DNA from: Bacillota bacterium
GTDB lineage: Bacteria; Bacillota; Clostridia; Acetivibrionales; DTU013
Assembly: GCA_023399355.1 (NCBI GenBank)
Contig: JAEWQC010000079.1
Coordinates: 1 to 64,000, forward strand
DNA: 64,000 nt
Direction of reading: 5' to 3'
Shown here: one piece after another, positions 36,151 to 44,574 of the stretch
How positions within the stretch are numbered: the stretch's first letter is position 1
Layout: the number at the start of each line of letters is the position of its first letter
Program-made: the position numbers and the translations under genes
Notes under the pieces: generated by a model
The model's input: only the letters and a program-made list of their open reading frames with translations
Databases searched by the model: none
What the model was told of the DNA's origin: nothing

Positions 36151-36265
36151 TTATAATATGGCACATGTATGTCCGCGCTGCCCGTGGCACGGGTGTAGAA
36201 TGCTTTTGAAGAAATAGGTTAAAAACATCCTAAAATGTGTTATACTATTGGTAGGAGGTGTTCAC

Positions 36266-36508
36266 ATGCTACTAAATACAAAGAAAATTGTTACAATAAC
36301 AGATGCAAATCAGAACTTTTCAAAAATTGCTCGTATGGTTGACGAAGAAAAGTCAGTGGTTATTTTAAAAAATAATAAGCCCAAGTATATCATTATTGAA
36401 TATGATGAGTTCTCAAAAGAAGCTAAAACAGATGAAGAAAGAATTGATGATATAGCCAATAGGGTGCTTGCAAATAATTTGCAAGCTTTCAAGGAGTTAG
36501 CTAAATGA
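36266..36508 (+). CDS. Phd/YefM family antitoxin (cassette gene)
   Basis: 80 aa from the ATG at 36266 with AGGAGGT six bases upstream (a TTG at 36248 is before the RBS). The N-terminal DNA-binding fold is typical: ITDANQNFSKIARMVDEEKS, then VVILKNNKPKYIIIEYDEF. The stop overlaps the toxin start (ATGA). It would neutralise the adjacent Doc-type toxin and repress the pair. A TATACT box at about 36240 suggests its own promoter, common for toxin-antitoxin cassettes. Confidence 0.88.
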   Translation: MLLNTKKIVTITDANQNFSKIARMVDEEKSVVILKNNKPKYIIIEYDEFSKEAKTDEERIDDIANRVLANNLQAFKELAK

Positions 36509-36882
36509 AGCATGTTTCAATTATCCAGGTGCTTCAACTGCATACAAAAATGATTCAAGCGACAGGAGGCGTAGATGGAATTCGAGACCAAACGTTGCTT
36601 GAATCGGCATTGTATAATGCTTTATCAACATTTGATGGGAAAGAGTTGTATCCCACAATTGAAGATAAGTGTGCCAATATATGTTTTTCTTTAGTTAAAA
36701 ATCATCCTTTTATTGATGGCAATAAGCGAATAGGATTATTTATTATGCTTATTCTTTTGGAATATAACAATGTAATTCTGCGATATGATCAAAATGAATT
36801 AGTAAACTTAGGACTCGGCATAGCTGATGGGAGTCTTAATCAAGAATATATAATGAATTGGATTAAAAAGCATAAAGTATAA
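36505..36882 (+). CDS. doc: Doc/Fic-type death-on-curing toxin (cassette gene)
   Basis: 125 aa. Fic core HPFIDGNKRIGLFIML (about 71-86) has the His and the DGNKR of Doc proteins, which phosphorylate elongation factor Tu. N-terminal VLQLHTKMIQATGGVDGIRD is the usual Doc opening. ATGA overlap with the antitoxin. Toxin-antitoxin pairs are known to stabilise long cassette arrays against loss. Confidence 0.9.
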   Translation: MKHVSIIQVLQLHTKMIQATGGVDGIRDQTLLESALYNALSTFDGKELYPTIEDKCANICFSLVKNHPFIDGNKRIGLFIMLILLEYNNVILRYDQNELVNLGLGIADGSLNQEYIMNWIKKHKV

Positions 36883-36917
36883 GGGCGGATGTCCATGGCC
36901 GCTCTGAATATAGGGAC

Positions 36918-37205
36918 ATGTGCCATACTTTACATAACAAAGCATCTGTGCAAGGGGTGCGTAAAGCAGGAGCAGTGGCTATTTTCTCATTTTTGCTCGG
37001 GAATCAAGTTTATCACAAATATACATACATGAAAGTAATTGAGAGGTCAGGTAATATTAGTAGAGCTATTGAATCTAGTAATCTTCCGCTAGGACTTGTT
37101 GTCGGTATTTTAGCACTTGTCTCTGGAGTAGTCTTATGGAAAATTATTTGTGAATTTATGTATATTATTGTAAAGTATTATAAAGACCATTTAAATGGAG
37201 TATAA
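36918..37205 (+). pseudogene. Truncated membrane-protein gene fused into a broken attC
   Basis: The 95-aa frame starts inside attC6 and its first ~17 residues translate attC sequence. From about VAIFSFLLGNQVYHKY onward it looks like the C-terminal part of a real membrane protein, with two helices (about 20-30 and 58-85). No RBS before the ATG. The right half of attC6 and the 5' end of the gene are missing, so a deletion joined the two. Family not recognised. Confidence 0.6.
36945..36985 (+). repeat. attC6, left half only
   Basis: TAACAAAGCATCTGTGCAAG followed directly by gene sequence; no GACAGC...GTTAT end is found. Truncated by deletion. Confidence 0.7.
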
Positions 37206-37264
37206 ACAAAAAGAAATCTGGCCTTGACTCCGCCGTGCGGCCGGAGGACAGGCCATACTGCACA

Positions 37265-37426
37265 TAACAAAGCTGTCAGCGCAGGGGTGTACATGGTCTT
37301 AGTCCCTGTGGGTTCCTGAAATAATTGTCCCTGCAGCATGCCACACCGATTCGCTGGGTGCGAGCACCGCCAAGGAGAAGGGCTCCGCGGGTCGAACTCA
37401 TCGGTGTCGCGAAGGCAGACCCTTAT
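37265..37426 (+). repeat. attC7, right end degenerate
   Basis: TAACAAAGCTGTCAGCG at left; right end reads GCGAAGGCAGACCCTTAT, so the GTT triplet is CTT and the L arm is disturbed. Preceded by TCTGGCC...GGCCGGA hairpin. Probably weak or inactive. Confidence 0.75.
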
Positions 37427-37545
37427 ATAAAATTGCGCGCAGGTACGCCGCCGCCCGGGCCTCCGGCCGATGGGCGAAAAAGTGACGCTCTGCGCAATAG
37501 TGAAAAATATATCTAAAAAATTTTTAGGAGGATTGGAGTATTTTC

Positions 37546-37881
37546 TTGAAAACAAATTATAAGAAGATAGGACTGATAATAGTAATTCTCATTGTTGTTG
37601 TTACATCATTCCTTGTTGCTAACCGCTATTTTTATGGTAGCTTTAATGTATTCAGTAATCCAGTACGAATAGTTTATAATGGAATGCATTATAACCATAG
37701 ATCATTAAGAACATTGACCACAAAAGAAAAACCCATGATTGAGGCTTCAAGAATATTTGACATAATAACAGGTAAGAGAATTTTCGTTATAAACAAAAAT
37801 TTTATAGGACCTGGGAAAACTATATATTTATACCTTCAAGGAGATAATTATATTTCATATTCAAGTGGTGGTGGAGGTTGA
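37546..37881 (+). CDS. Small membrane-anchored protein (cassette gene)
   Basis: 111 aa from a TTG start (GGAG seven bases upstream). One N-terminal helix (about 8-26) then an extracellular region (NPVRIVYNGMHYNHRSLRTL) ending in SSGGGG. No family recognised. Bounded by attC7 and attC8. Confidence 0.65.
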   Translation: MKTNYKKIGLIIVILIVVVTSFLVANRYFYGSFNVFSNPVRIVYNGMHYNHRSLRTLTTKEKPMIEASRIFDIITGKRIFVINKNFIGPGKTIYLYLQGDNYISYSSGGGG

Positions 37882-38027
37882 TGAGGTATATTTACAGTAG
37901 CTTATAAAATTGAGGAGAATATACGTTTTAATTAAATTTTCTTAGTTCAATCTTTATTTGATGGAACCAGGAAAAGGAATCCGGCCTTGACTCCGCCGTT
38001 CGGCTGGAGAGTGGGCGGTACTTTACA

Positions 38028-38194
38028 TAACAAAGCAGTCCGCGCAAGGATGCCAGGGGGAAAGTCATCCGGTCTTATACCATTAACAGCAGAAGCGCGA
38101 GCAGGCACCACACCGATTCGCTGGGTGCGAGCACCACCAGGGAGAAGGGCTTCGAGGGTTCAGCTCATCGCCGTCGCGACTGCAGAGACGTTAT
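38028..38194 (+). repeat. attC8, co-varying arms
   Basis: TAACAAAGCAGTCCGCG at left, CGCGACTGCAGAGACGTTAT at right: GCAGTC pairs with GACTGC, a compensatory change relative to GCTGTC/GACAGC. Both R ends intact. Confidence 0.85.
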
Positions 38195-38279
38195 ATGACA
38201 TACCACGGATTATATGCATGCCATCCGTGGCGCGAGACGATTGTTCGTGTCGAACTAGAAAGCGAAAGGTTTTATATCA

Positions 38280-38804
38280 ATGACAAAATTCTATTTTGTT
38301 AGGCATGGGGAACCAAACTGGCCATTAAACGAAGGAATTGGTTTACGTGGGCATGGGAGAGATTTAGTTCCACTAACAGAGAATGGTATATTGCAAGCTA
38401 AAAAAGTATCAAAAGATGATCGAATAAAAAAATCTCAAATAATAGTGTCATCTCCTTATACGCGTGCTTTACAAACTGCTGCAATTATATCTAAAGAAAC
38501 CGGTATAGATTTAGCTGTTGAAATGGATTTGCGCGAATGGCAGCCAGATCTGACATTCCAATATGACACATTGTCAAAACTTAATGAATTGTGCCATGAT
38601 TATGATTTGCATAAAGGAATATATCCAGAAAATGAGAAAAAACAATGGGAATCAATAGATAGTATGAAAAACAGAATGGAATCTGTAATAGAAAAATATT
38701 TGAATTATTCATATGTGACATTTGTTGCGCATGGAATGATATTCAGAACACAATACTATTCTGAAAATATGGGCTTTTGTGGTATTATTGAGTATGAAAG
38801 ATAA
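38280..38804 (+). CDS. Histidine phosphatase family protein (cassette gene)
   Basis: 174 aa. RHG motif FYFVRHGEPNW with the nucleophilic His at position 9, the Arg in SSPYTRALQTA, and the second His in VTFVAHGMIF. Phosphoglycerate-mutase-like fold acting on small phosphate esters; substrate unknown. RBS AAAGG. Bounded by attC8 and attC9. Confidence 0.87.
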   Translation: MTKFYFVRHGEPNWPLNEGIGLRGHGRDLVPLTENGILQAKKVSKDDRIKKSQIIVSSPYTRALQTAAIISKETGIDLAVEMDLREWQPDLTFQYDTLSKLNELCHDYDLHKGIYPENEKKQWESIDSMKNRMESVIEKYLNYSYVTFVAHGMIFRTQYYSENMGFCGIIEYER

Positions 38805-38859
38805 TGCTTAGTGCCGCCATCCGTGACGACTCCGAGCAAGGGACCCGTGGTATGTCACA

Positions 38860-39023
38860 TAACAAAGCTATCCGCGCAAGGGCACACATGGTCTGAGTCC
38901 CTGATTTGGTTCCTGTACTAAAAGTCCTTGCAGTGTGCCACACCGATTCACCTGGTGCGAGCAGCTCCAGGGAGAAGGGCTTCGAGGGCCCAGCTCATCG
39001 GTGTCGCGATAGCAGAGCGTTAT
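38860..39023 (+). repeat. attC9, co-varying arms
   Basis: TAACAAAGCTATCCGCG at left, CGCGATAGCAGAGCGTTAT at right: GCTATC pairs with GATAGC, a second independent compensatory change. Extra C on the left arm as in attC1. Confidence 0.87.
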
Positions 39024-39095
39024 ATCACATATCATGCAAGTTGGCGCGACGTCGTGTCGCGGTTTGAAATACAAATTTTATAGGGGGAATGCGAT

Positions 39096-39557
39096 TTGGA
39101 AGATATGAAAAATCAAAAAGATAAATTAAACGAGATGATTAAAGAGCTAGGCGAATCAATAGATTCAAATATAGCAAAGAAAATTAATTTTCAACAACTT
39201 GATCGTATAAGTAGAAGACTTTTAAAATATTATGATGAATGTGAGGAGTGTAAAGAATATACGGACTTGATCATCAAGTATATTGAGGTAAAGAAATTCA
39301 TTGATCTTGATATAAAAGAATTACAAAGTTTCAATCGCGACATAAAAGCTATTATTTCACATATGCAAAAAAAGCATAAATTAACTATAGATGGATACTA
39401 CATGAGTATTTGCATGTCAATCGGATTAGCAATCGGTGCCGGGCTAGGTAGTGCGTTAAAGAATATTGCATTAGGAATATCATTAGGGATGCTTGTCGGT
39501 GTTGTTGTTGGCGTAGTAGTGGATGCTGATTACAAGAAAAAAGGATTGACATTATAG
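39096..39557 (+). CDS. Unknown helical protein with C-terminal glycine-rich membrane hairpin (cassette gene)
   Basis: 153 aa from a TTG start after GGGGG. Residues 1-105 are charged and helical, probably coiled coil; residues about 107-145 are two hydrophobic helices rich in Gly (SIGLAIGAGLGSAL, LGISLGMLVGVVVGVVV). Unrecognised. First gene of a two-gene cassette, 23 bp before the ferredoxin gene. Confidence 0.65.
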   Translation: MEDMKNQKDKLNEMIKELGESIDSNIAKKINFQQLDRISRRLLKYYDECEECKEYTDLIIKYIEVKKFIDLDIKELQSFNRDIKAIISHMQKKHKLTIDGYYMSICMSIGLAIGAGLGSALKNIALGISLGMLVGVVVGVVVDADYKKKGLTL

Positions 39558-39580
39558 ATTGTTATGAGGAGGATACTTAT

Positions 39581-40360
39581 TTGACAACAAACATATTTTA
39601 TTTTTCTGGAACAGGTAACTCACTTAAAGTTGCTATAGATATAGCAGAAGAATTAGGCAATACGGGTATTATTCCAATTCCTACAATACTGAAAAAAGAA
39701 ATTGATTTATCTTGTGATTGCATAGGAATAGTATTTCCTGTTTATATGTGGGGAGCTCCTTATATTGTTAAAGATTTTATAACGAAAATCAGTACCGAAA
39801 AATATGTCTTTGCAGTTGTAACTTATGGCGTAGTATCCGGAGGTACATTACTTCAAGTGAAAAAATTACTAAAAAAACAGAACACAAAACTTTGCGCAGG
39901 TTTTAAAATCAATATGCCTGATAATGCAATAATGCTATATGATGCATTTCCTTTAGAAAAACAAAATAGAATGTTTCATAATGAAAGAGAAAAAATCAAG
40001 AGAATATCCTGTGTCATCAAGGAAAGGGAAATAGGTCATATTGAAAGAGACTTCTTTCTTATAAATTGGTTTACAACAGGTTTTTTGCATAAAATCTTTT
40101 CAAAAAGAATACCCGGTTCTGATAAATCATTTTGGACAGATGAGAAATGTAACCGTTGTAATACATGTAGTAAAATCTGTCCTCTTAGTAATATTATAAT
40201 GGTAAATGGACATCCTGAATGGCTACATAAATGCCAATTATGTATGTGTTGTATACAATGGTGTCCCAAAGAGGCTATTCAATATAAAGACAAGAGCATT
40301 CACCGTAAACGAAACAGAAATCCTTATGTTAAGATTACAGACTTTATTTTTAAACCATAA
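39581..40360 (+). CDS. EFR1 family ferredoxin-flavodoxin fusion (cassette gene)
   Basis: 259 aa from a TTG start with GAGGAGG. N-terminal flavodoxin-like part (IFYFSGTGNSLKVA) and C-terminal double [4Fe-4S] ferredoxin with CNRCNTCSKICP and CQLCMCCIQWCP. Electron-transfer protein common in anaerobic Firmicutes, which shows the cassette cargo suits an anaerobe. Second gene of its cassette. Confidence 0.88.
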   Translation: MTTNIFYFSGTGNSLKVAIDIAEELGNTGIIPIPTILKKEIDLSCDCIGIVFPVYMWGAPYIVKDFITKISTEKYVFAVVTYGVVSGGTLLQVKKLLKKQNTKLCAGFKINMPDNAIMLYDAFPLEKQNRMFHNEREKIKRISCVIKEREIGHIERDFFLINWFTTGFLHKIFSKRIPGSDKSFWTDEKCNRCNTCSKICPLSNIIMVNGHPEWLHKCQLCMCCIQWCPKEAIQYKDKSIHRKRNRNPYVKITDFIFKP

Positions 40361-40385
40361 GAGCAAGAAGGCATACGACTTTACA

Positions 40386-40551
40386 TAACAAAGCTGTCAC
40401 GCAAGGGTGTTCAAGGTTTGAGTCCCGGATTTGGTTCCTGCCATAATAGTCCCTGCAGTACACCGAATTCCTTCACCGGGTGCGAGCACCGCCAAGGAGA
40501 AGGGCTAGCGCGGGTCACAGTTCATCGGCGTCGCCACTGCTGAGACGTTAT
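40386..40551 (+). repeat. attC10
   Basis: TAACAAAGCTGTCACGC at left, right end CACTGCTGAGACGTTAT. R ends intact, L arms imperfectly matched. Follows 20 bp after the ferredoxin gene. Confidence 0.78.
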
Positions 40552-40595
40552 ATGACATCAACCGTGGGATGTACCGTGCCGTCCGTGGCGCAGGG

Positions 40596-40646
40596 ACGAA
40601 AAGAAAATAAGTACGAAAAGACAATAAGTACGAAAAGACAATAAGT
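40596..40646. repeat. Three tandem 17-bp units in a cassette leader
   Basis: ACGAAAAGAAAATAAGT (40596-40612) followed by two copies of ACGAAAAGACAATAAGT (40613-40629, 40630-40646), then ACGAAC. Likely replication slippage in the 5' leader of the VOC cassette. Confidence 0.85.
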
Positions 40647-40753
40647 ACGAACTAGAAATTATTTATGTAATCTATGGTAAATGAACATGACATACTGATG
40701 TCATGTTTGATGTGGAATAATGAGACCAATCACAAATAGGAGGCGAAATAATA

Positions 40754-41161
40754 ATGAATGGTATGAATGTTAATGTTGGGGTATGTTTGTTTGTTGAAGA
40801 CATCGAAAAAATGGTTCTGTTTTATAGAGATATCATGGAATTCGAGACCGATTGGGACGGTGGATTATTTGCTGAGTTTAAAACAAAAAGTGGTCCATTA
40901 TCATTTTTCATGTATGACCGAAAAAATTTCGCGAGTGCCGTAGGTGAGTCGTATTATCCTCCGAAAGGTATTAACTTGACAATGGAAATAGGTATTTGGC
41001 TAACTAGATTTTCAGATGTTGACAGAGAATATGAGCGCTTAACGGCACTTGGAATAAAGTCATTTATGGGAAAACCTGAAACCTTTCCATTTGGTATAAG
41101 AAACTTTTATATTGCAGACCCTGAAGGCAATCTACTTGAGATTGGAAGTAGCGGAAAATAA
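40754..41161 (+). CDS. VOC family protein, glyoxalase/bleomycin-resistance fold (cassette gene)
   Basis: 135 aa. Opening VGVCLFVEDIEKMVLFYRDI and closing FYIADPEGNLLEI are typical of the vicinal-oxygen-chelate fold, with the C-terminal Glu of the metal site. Could be a glyoxalase-like enzyme or a drug-sequestering protein; VOC genes are very common integron cargo. RBS GGAGG nine bases before the ATG. Confidence 0.88.
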   Translation: MNGMNVNVGVCLFVEDIEKMVLFYRDIMEFETDWDGGLFAEFKTKSGPLSFFMYDRKNFASAVGESYYPPKGINLTMEIGIWLTRFSDVDREYERLTALGIKSFMGKPETFPFGIRNFYIADPEGNLLEIGSSGK

Positions 41162-41242
41162 GAATAGATTCAAGACTCAGGCAATATAAAATTGCTATGC
41201 TTGATTGTGTAGTTAAGATGAGTCCACCGCGCAGCGGTTTAG

Positions 41243-41409
41243 TACAACAAGGCTGTCAGTGTAAAGGTGTACATGGTCTGAGTCCCTGATTTGCTTCCTG
41301 AAATAACAGTTCCTACAGTACACCCCATTCCTTCACCGGGTGCGAGTACCGCCAGGGAAAAGGGCTTCGAGGGTCCAGCTCATTGGCGTCGCGCCTGCTG
41401 AGACGTTAC
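41243..41409 (+). repeat. attC11
   Basis: TACAACAAGGCTGTCAGTG at left, CCTGCTGAGACGTTAC at right. Core AAC/GTT kept; L arms partly mismatched. Confidence 0.75.
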
Positions 41410-41539
41410 ATGAAATAATGGGCAGGGTGCCTCGCCGTCCTGGCTCGGGCTTGTTAGTTTGTCGACTTATTGGAAGTATTGTATGTTTGTTACAATTATA
41501 TTTGTAAATACTGACAAAATACCTAAGGGAGGTATAAGT

Positions 41540-42550
41540 ATGGACGACTGGAAAGCTATACTCAAGGCAGACTCAACGAATTGGCTGCTGGAAGAAGAAA
41601 ACCCTTCTGTTCGTTATTTTACGCTAAAAGATATTTTAGATAAACCGGAAGAGGATAAAGCAGCACAAGACGCCAAGCAGGAAATCATGCAAACCGGTAT
41701 GGTGCACGATATTCTTAACAGACAGCAGGAGCCTGCATATCTGCAAACCTATCCCAGCTTTTATACTAACAAATACAAAGGCCTTGTGTGGCAATTGATC
41801 GTTCTTGCTGAGCTAGGAGTTGATGTCAATCCACAGATTAAAGAACAATGCGAGTATATACTCAGCAATTCGCAGGAGGTGGAGAGCGGCGGTTTTGCGA
41901 TGCATGCATCTGCAAAGACTGGTGGCGGCAGGATAACCGAGGTCATCCCATGTCTGACCGGAAATATGGTATGGAGCCTGATACGCTTAGGCTATATCGA
42001 TGATCCGAGACTGCAAAAAAGTATCGATTGGATCACTCGATATATGCGCTTCAACGACGGTGTTGAGATTACGACGCAAGTCCCACCGTATGATCGGTAT
42101 GAAGCATGCTGGGGCAAGCATACATGTCATATGGGTGTAGTCAAGGCACTTAAAGCATTGAGCATCATACCGGAAGAGTTAAGGAGCAGCCAAATAAACG
42201 ATACGATACACAAGTCAACCGAATTTATATTGATTCATCATATATATAAACGTAGTCATGATTTAAGTCGAGTCTCCAAGCCCGGGTGGCTTAAATTCGG
42301 ATTTCCTTTGATGTATCAGACGGATGTATTGGAAATATTGGATATACTTACCAAACTCGGCATAAAAGACAGCCGTATGAACGAAGCCATAAACACTGTC
42401 ATTTCAAAACAAGATGATATGGGCAGATGGAAGATGGAGAATACTTATAGCAACGACAGGCTGCTTATCCCCAACGAACACAAAGACGCACAAAGTAAAT
42501 GGATTACTCTTAGGGCTATGAGGGTAATAAAAAGATACATATGTAAATAA
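41540..42550 (+). CDS. Prenyltransferase/squalene-cyclase-like alpha-alpha-barrel protein (cassette gene)
   Basis: 336 aa from the ATG at 41540, nine bases after GGGAGG; upstream in-frame codons lie in attC11 leader. Contains repeats of the terpene-cyclase/prenyltransferase barrel (GLVWQLIVLAELGV, NMVWSLIRLGYIDDPR, GRWKMENTYS). Database relatives are often mislabelled as nitrogen fixation protein; catalytic DxDD or metal motifs are not evident, so enzyme activity is uncertain. Another degraded N-terminus of the same kind follows at 43030. Confidence 0.7.
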   Translation: MDDWKAILKADSTNWLLEEENPSVRYFTLKDILDKPEEDKAAQDAKQEIMQTGMVHDILNRQQEPAYLQTYPSFYTNKYKGLVWQLIVLAELGVDVNPQIKEQCEYILSNSQEVESGGFAMHASAKTGGGRITEVIPCLTGNMVWSLIRLGYIDDPRLQKSIDWITRYMRFNDGVEITTQVPPYDRYEACWGKHTCHMGVVKALKALSIIPEELRSSQINDTIHKSTEFILIHHIYKRSHDLSRVSKPGWLKFGFPLMYQTDVLEILDILTKLGIKDSRMNEAINTVISKQDDMGRWKMENTYSNDRLLIPNEHKDAQSKWITLRAMRVIKRYICK

Positions 42551-42589
42551 GAGTTCATTTGATGGACAAAGGCTTCAGCTTCTATTTTT

Positions 42590-42676
42590 ATTGCACATTA
42601 TTATTGGAATGAGATTGGATTAAGCTTTTGGAAGACAGTAGGTTTTGTAGAACGAAGTATTTATATAAGATAAAGT
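42590..42676 (+). pseudogene. 3' remnant of a GNAT gene
   Basis: Encodes YWNEIGLSFWKTVGFVERSI and a stop, nearly the same as the end of the GNAT gene at 32701-33105 (with a few base changes), and is followed by the same TCCGGCC hairpin and attC12. The 5' part is gone. A duplicated and then truncated cassette. Confidence 0.85.
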
Positions 42677-42743
42677 AAATATTTTAAATAGGAAATCCGG
42701 CCTTGACTCCGCTGTGCGGCCGGAGGACGGAATGCACTTCAGA

Positions 42744-42906
42744 TAACAAAGCTGTCAGCGCAGAGGTGTACATGGACTGAGTCACTGATTTGGTTCCTGG
42801 CGTAATAGTCCCTGTAGTACACCACATTTCTTCACGGGTGCGAGCACCGCCGGGGAGAAGGGCTCTGCGGGTCCGGATCAGGAATGTCGCGACAGCGGAA
42901 CGTTCT
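42744..42906 (+). repeat. attC12
   Basis: TAACAAAGCTGTCAGCG at left, CGCGACAGCGGAACGTTCT at right. Close relative of attC2 but with GTT intact. Confidence 0.83.
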
Positions 42907-43029
42907 ACGAAACGGGGGGCAAGTTGGCGGCACGTCCATGTGCCGTATGAGAAAGAAAGGCTTTGAAGTAGTATATTACAGAGTATAAGACAATTATTAG
43001 TTTTGAGGGTTTAGTGAATAGGTGACGAA

Positions 43030-43161
43030 ATGATAGCTAACAGTATAATTGTGAATTGGTTATTGGAAGAAAATAATCATGGCGTACGCGTTCGTGCACC
43101 TTTCAGCAGTATTGTTTCCTTTAATTATGTACAGGCTGGACAGGGCTTCCTGAATAAGTAG
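43030..43161 (+). pseudogene. N-terminal remnant resembling the 41540 protein
   Basis: 43-aa frame with AGGTGA ribosome binding site. Its IVNWLLEENNHGVRVRA matches in style the start of the prenyltransferase-like cassette (STNWLLEEENPSVRYFTL), then the frame runs into unrelated sequence and stops. Probably the broken start of a second gene of that family. Confidence 0.5.
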
Positions 43162-43272
43162 TAATGCAGTTTCAATGCTCGAAGCACAATCATTTTTTCA
43201 CGAAGGAAGCCGCCGCAGAGCCAGGCACAGGCTTATCCGCTCAAGGATCGGATCCCGGCAATCGTCCATCAC

Positions 43273-43365
43273 GTTCAACAGTCCAGCCTGTATAACAAAT
43301 ATATACAATAAATGTGGAACATTGCAGGCTTTTGTTATAAAATGGTATTGGTTTTTTCATTATCA
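43273..43365 (+). repeat. Copy A of a ~90-bp duplicated attC-like element
   Basis: Contains TATAACAAA (about 43293) and TTTGTTATA (about 43333), a perfect inverted repeat about 35 bp apart, flanked by GTTCAACAGTCCAGCC. A near copy lies at about 46929. It may be a different, shorter attC type. Downstream, at 43425-43475, there is a cassette-leader-like block (GGGCTCCGCCGTCGGACGAA). Confidence 0.5.
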
Positions 43366-43508
43366 TCTTTACAGCTACTGCTGCATGTTATGGGTTATAT
43401 GAAATCGTCGTCGTTCACGCATGCGGGCTCCGCCGTCGGACGAAAAATTAGCGCTTTGCCCAAATTGGCAGTAATACTTCAGTGTTATATCATGGAGGAC
43501 ATAAAAGA

Positions 43509-44273
43509 ATGAAAGCAAATGCTATATATGTTATGACAATTATTTTATTCCTTTTATGGTGTTCAGGATGTTCTCAGCGTGTACCGCCTAAATCCGGATT
43601 TGAAGTTGAAACTGTAAATCCTCCTACAACAAACACTAATAATATGAATGCAAAAACGAATCAAGACAGGAAAGCTGAGTGGAAGGCGTATCGATCTATC
43701 CTAACAGGCGACTTTACTCTTATAAATAAAGATGATGATAAATCAGAGATGGAGTATATATATAAGATAGATTCTCAAAATGGAAAATGTGAATGGAAAT
43801 ATATTTTGATGGATTTTAACAAGGACGGTTGTGACGAACTGTTCATTCAGTTAAGCCCTGATCATGACTCGGCGCTTTTTAGTTATAAGGACGGAAAAAT
43901 AAAATGTATTTACATTGATGATATAGAAATGAATTGTTTCACCGAGCCATTAAAAGGTGGAAAACTGCTTGAAACATATGATCATGCGATTGCTCCCAAT
44001 AAAACCATTTTTGAACTTGGTTCCGAATTTAGCTATATAAATGCAAAGCTGTACACTTCGATGACTGTCGATAATTATGAAAATTACAAGGAAAATTATA
44101 GTGTAATAATGGATCAATATCCATCAATAGTAAAAGAAGGAGTATATTATTTTCAAGAGATAGGCGGTAAAGCAACCGAATTGCCTAAAAAAGATTGGGA
44201 ACAAATACAAAAAGATATTTCTGAAAAAATTATCCCTGACAGCGAGTGGAAGGATTGTTCTGATATAGGTTGA
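43509..44273 (+). CDS. Lipoprotein of unknown function (cassette gene)
   Basis: 254 aa from the ATG at 43509 (GGAGG nine bases upstream). Signal peptide with lipobox FLLWCSGC, so anchored on the outer face of the membrane. The C-terminal domain (LMDFNKDGCDELFIQLSPDH) has an EF-hand/FG-GAP-like DFNKDGCDEL segment suggesting calcium binding. Family not recognised. Located before attC14. Confidence 0.7.
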   Translation: MKANAIYVMTIILFLLWCSGCSQRVPPKSGFEVETVNPPTTNTNNMNAKTNQDRKAEWKAYRSILTGDFTLINKDDDKSEMEYIYKIDSQNGKCEWKYILMDFNKDGCDELFIQLSPDHDSALFSYKDGKIKCIYIDDIEMNCFTEPLKGGKLLETYDHAIAPNKTIFELGSEFSYINAKLYTSMTVDNYENYKENYSVIMDQYPSIVKEGVYYFQEIGGKATELPKKDWEQIQKDISEKIIPDSEWKDCSDIG

Positions 44274-44332
44274 AAAAAAGCAGTCCTGTCTTGACTCAAG
44301 TCGTGCGGTCGGGGAAAGACGACGACTTCACA

Positions 44333-44433
44333 TAACAAAGCTGTCAGCGCAGGGGCACGGCAGCGAAAAGCAAACGGGCTCCTCTTCCATTCGTCCCTTA
44401 GTGCGAGCACCTTACCTATTCCTATGGACGTTG
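44333..44433 (+). repeat. attC14, shortened
   Basis: TAACAAAGCTGTCAGCG at left and GGACGTTGTAC at right, but the right L arm GACAGC is absent and the element is only ~100 bp. Central part like attC5. Probably a deletion derivative. Confidence 0.65.
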
Positions 44434-44574
44434 TACGAAATACCACGCATACGAGGACAGTTTCATCCACGAAGCTGATTATATAGGGATAGGGCACTGG
44501 AGTGAAAATAAATTTTGCGTGATGACATACAAATTCACAAGTATTTCGGAAATACAGAAAAAGGAGGGCTATTT

